Source: an uncultured Oscillospiraceae bacterium (GTDB taxonomy: Bacteria; Bacillota; Clostridia; Oscillospirales; Acutalibacteraceae). From it: a stretch of DNA of 7,112 nucleotides. Shown here piece after piece: positions 4,929-7,112 of this stretch (position 1 is the stretch's first letter; each line of letters opens with the position of its first letter). The notes below the pieces were generated by a model, which was given only the letters and a program-made list of their open reading frames with translations, had not been told where the DNA came from and ran no database searches. The position numbers were made by a program, and so were the translations under genes. The stretch is from the NCBI GenBank assembly GCA_900540865.1, contig UQHH01000076.1, positions 1-7,112 on the forward strand. The letters run 5' to 3'.

Positions 4929-7112
4929 CCTGCGGGATTGTCCACCGGAATATCGCCCCCGCTGGAGTCTTCTCCTCCGCTTTCGCCGCCGGAATCGCCG
5001 CCGTCGGGCGTGCTGTCCGGCGGAGCCTCAGACGACGAGGGCTCGTCGGACGGTACCGGCTCGCTTGTTGTGTCTGACGGGACGTCCGAAGAGGCAGGCG
5101 GTTCATAGCTGCTCGTGTAGTCGTCGTTGTAATCGTCCGAATTGCCGCCGCTGTAATCATAGTAGCCGTGGCCGCCGTAGCAATAGTCGGGACGGTTGTC
5201 TTTTGTGTAATAGCCCATAAAGGTATTGCCGCACCCACTTGTCGCGAGAAGACCGGTGTTGGCACAATAGGGAATTGCTTCAACACTTGGGGCGAGCGTG
5301 TATTCCTTCTGGTTTTTATCCTTCAGGTATTGCGCCATTAGGTCGTGGAAGGTTCGCTCTGCGACTTGTCGGCTATCGGAACCGTAAATTGCCGCGGGTT
5401 GGTCGAAGCCCGTCCATGTCCCCATTATCGCATACGGAGACATTCCTATAAACCAGTGGTCCTTGCCGTAGTCGGTCGTACCGGTCTTGCCAATAATATC
5501 CCAGCCGTCGATGGCCGCCAGGCCGGCAGCCGTATGGCTGAAATTGGTATACTGCATATTATAGTGCAGCAGGCGGTTCATAATGGTCGCGGTTTCCGTG
5601 GAATACGCCTGCGTCGGGATATTATCACGGTTGTCGAGGATGACGTCGCCGTCCTGGTTCGTAACATAATAATAGGTATAGGGCTCGTAATATTTACCGC
5701 CGTTGCCCATGTACTGGTAGGAAGCGACCATTTCCCTGACGGTTACACCGCCGTTCAACCCGCCCAGGGACAGCGCGCCGATGTTCTCGGAATCCTCTGT
5801 CGAAAGGTGGGTAAAGCCCATTTTATTAATTGCCTGGTTATACGCGTTTTTCGGACCGACAAGATTCTGCATGGTCTGTGCGGCCGCGGCGTTCAGGGAC
5901 TCCTCAATCGCGTCAGGCAGCAGCCACAAGCCGTGATAGATGCCTCCTGAGTTATTCGGGCCGGAAATCCAGCCTTCATCTGTCAGGGCCCAGCGTTCAA
6001 TCTCGGTATCGTCCACATAAGATGAAAAGTTAAGCTTTTTATTTTCGATTGCCAGGGGATAAACGAATACAGGCTTTATAGAGGAACCGGGCTGCAGTGT
6101 AGAGATGTTCGCTCTGTCCCAAAGCAGCATGCCGTCCTTTTTCGTCCTGCTGCCGACGGTTGCGATAACGCGGCCGTCAAAGTCCATCATGACCAAGCCC
6201 ATTTGGAGGTTTGGATCGTTCGGCGTGTCGACGTTCAAAACATACTGCTCCGCGTAATTCTGCATGTCCACGTCCATGGCGCAATAAATATTCAGGCCTT
6301 CCGTATAAAGCTTGCGCTCTGCGGAGTCCTCACTGATATTGAATTCCTTCGCCAGGTCGGAGCGCAGGTCGCGGAACAGCGCGTCGATATACCAGTTCGG
6401 TACATCGTCGTCGTCTTCTTCGTCTTCCTCTTCGTCATCGACAAAGCCGACGAAGGTCATATTCTGTGACTCTTTCATCGCCTGGTCGTATTCTTCCTTG
6501 CTGATTTTGTTCTGGTCGTACATTTCTGAAAGAACAGTTTCGCGGCGTTCCTTGTTGTTTTCCGGAAAATCGAGCGGCGTGTAGGCCGCCGGGTTCTGCG
6601 TAATGCCGGCGATAGCCGCGCACTGCGCAATGGAGCAGTCCTGAATGTCCTTGCCGAAGTAGAGGTGCGCCGCCGCTTGTACGCCGCGGCAGCCGCTTCC
6701 GAAGTTAACGACGTTGAGGTATGCCTCTAAAATTTGGTCCTTTGTGAATTCACGCTCCAAATTGAGCGCACGGAAAATTTCCCTTAGCTTTCTGGTAATG
6801 CTTACCGCGTTGTCGTCGGTAATATTTTTAATAAGCTGCTGTGTCAGGGTGGAGCCGCCGTATCCGTCAGAGCCGGACGCAAGGTTTAAAACGGCGCCCA
6901 TGGTGCGGAACCAGTCCACTCCGCTGTGCTCGTAAAAACGCTTGTCCTCAATGGCGACCATCGCGTCCTTCATCTGTTTAGGAATGTCTTCATAATCGAC
7001 CCATACACGGTTTTCCGTACTGTGCAGGCGTTGATATTCCACCGGCTTCCCGTCCTCGCCGTTGACATAAATAAAGCTCGTCAACTGCAGCTTCGACGCG
7101 TTTAAGTCGATT
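4925..7112 (-). CDS. Class A penicillin-binding protein (GT51 glycosyltransferase + transpeptidase), 5' end outside window
   Basis: A bifunctional PBP that polymerises lipid II and cross-links peptidoglycan at the outer face of the membrane. The frame stays open to the right edge (IDLNASKLQL precedes the first possible start, TTG at 7084), so the cytoplasmic tail and membrane anchor lie outside. Counting from 7084: GT51 domain about 30-205 with catalytic Glu46 in AIEDKRFYEHSG, GGSTLTQQL at 76-84 and EAYLN at 120-124. An acidic linker follows at 216-227. The transpeptidase domain spans about 290-590, with the nucleophile in SSIK (334-337), SLN (396-398) and KTGTT (533-537). A cysteine-bearing segment (Cys607, Cys618, Cys635) precedes a disordered Ser/Pro/Asp/Gly tail (about 641-719). 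All catalytic motifs are intact. It is PBP1a/PonA-like, but the paralogue cannot be named. Confidence 0.95.
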   Translation of the reverse strand, partial: IDLNASKLQLTSFIYVNGEDGKPVEYQRLHSTENRVWVDYEDIPKQMKDAMVAIEDKRFYEHSGVDWFRTMGAVLNLASGSDGYGGSTLTQQLIKNITDDNAVSITRKLREIFRALNLEREFTKDQILEAYLNVVNFGSGCRGVQAAAHLYFGKDIQDCSIAQCAAIAGITQNPAAYTPLDFPENNKERRETVLSEMYDQNKISKEEYDQAMKESQNMTFVGFVDDEEEDEEDDDDVPNWYIDALFRDLRSDLAKEFNISEDSAERKLYTEGLNIYCAMDVDMQNYAEQYVLNVDTPNDPNLQMGLVMMDFDGRVIATVGSRTKKDGMLLWDRANISTLQPGSSIKPVFVYPLAIENKKLNFSSYVDDTEIERWALTDEGWISGPNNSGGIYHGLWLLPDAIEESLNAAAAQTMQNLVGPKNAYNQAINKMGFTHLSTEDSENIGALSLGGLNGGVTVREMVASYQYMGNGGKYYEPYTYYYVTNQDGDVILDNRDNIPTQAYSTETATIMNRLLHYNMQYTNFSHTAAGLAAIDGWDIIGKTGTTDYGKDHWFIGMSPYAIMGTWTGFDQPAAIYGSDSRQVAERTFHDLMAQYLKDKNQKEYTLAPSVEAIPYCANTGLLATSGCGNTFMGYYTKDNRPDYCYGGHGYYDYSGGNSDDYNDDYTSSYEPPASSDVPSDTTSEPVPSDEPSSSEAPPDSTPDGGDSGGESGGEDSSGGDIPVDNPAG

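Noticed and set aside
6403..6439. GTC/TTC triplet run as a separate repeat element or CRISPR-like feature
   Set aside because: It is an imperfect coding run for an acidic linker, with no spacers and no dyad structure.

Overview
The window looks like a low-to-mid G+C Gram-positive chromosome, most likely a gut-type Clostridia/Oscillospirales relative. This rests on the class A PBP with a Ser/Pro/Gly/Asp-rich tail, the Bacillus-like aspartokinase with an internal start, consensus SigA promoters, and AGGAGG-type or AGGCGG-type ribosome sites. The genus is inferred, not shown.

Right block (about 1.4-7.1 kb, all minus strand, intact). A class A penicillin-binding protein enters from the right edge without its N-terminus. 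After 63 bases it is followed by homoserine dehydrogenase (hom), homoserine kinase (thrB, 2 bases after hom) and, after a 98-base gap with its own promoter, aspartokinase (lysC). Together lysC and hom control flux from aspartate into the lysine, threonine and methionine branches. ThrB commits homoserine to threonine. Neither thrC nor asd is in the window. A proline tRNA (anticodon GGG, CCA encoded) lies 81 bases beyond lysC, with its own perfect consensus promoter, a hairpin leader and a strong terminator.

Left block (about 0-1.25 kb), visibly more A+T-rich. This is accessory DNA on the 3' side of the tRNA. It holds a small HTH regulator on the plus strand. Facing it on the minus strand is a DUF4160 - DUF2442 - HTH cluster, which resembles toxin-antitoxin modules in layout. 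In that cluster the DUF4160 and DUF2442 genes are broken by about three single-base frameshifts, while the downstream HTH gene is open. The cluster keeps a near-consensus promoter with a perfect 22-base palindrome inside it, and the two convergent operons share one bidirectional terminator. A 39-codon minus-strand ORF of unknown value lies between the tRNA terminator and this promoter.

No wholly new system is visible. The points most worth checking are the frame-broken DUF4160/DUF2442/HTH module with its palindromic operator and a classic slippery heptamer, the internal start for an aspartokinase beta subunit, and the proline tRNA promoter with a 5' hairpin leader.
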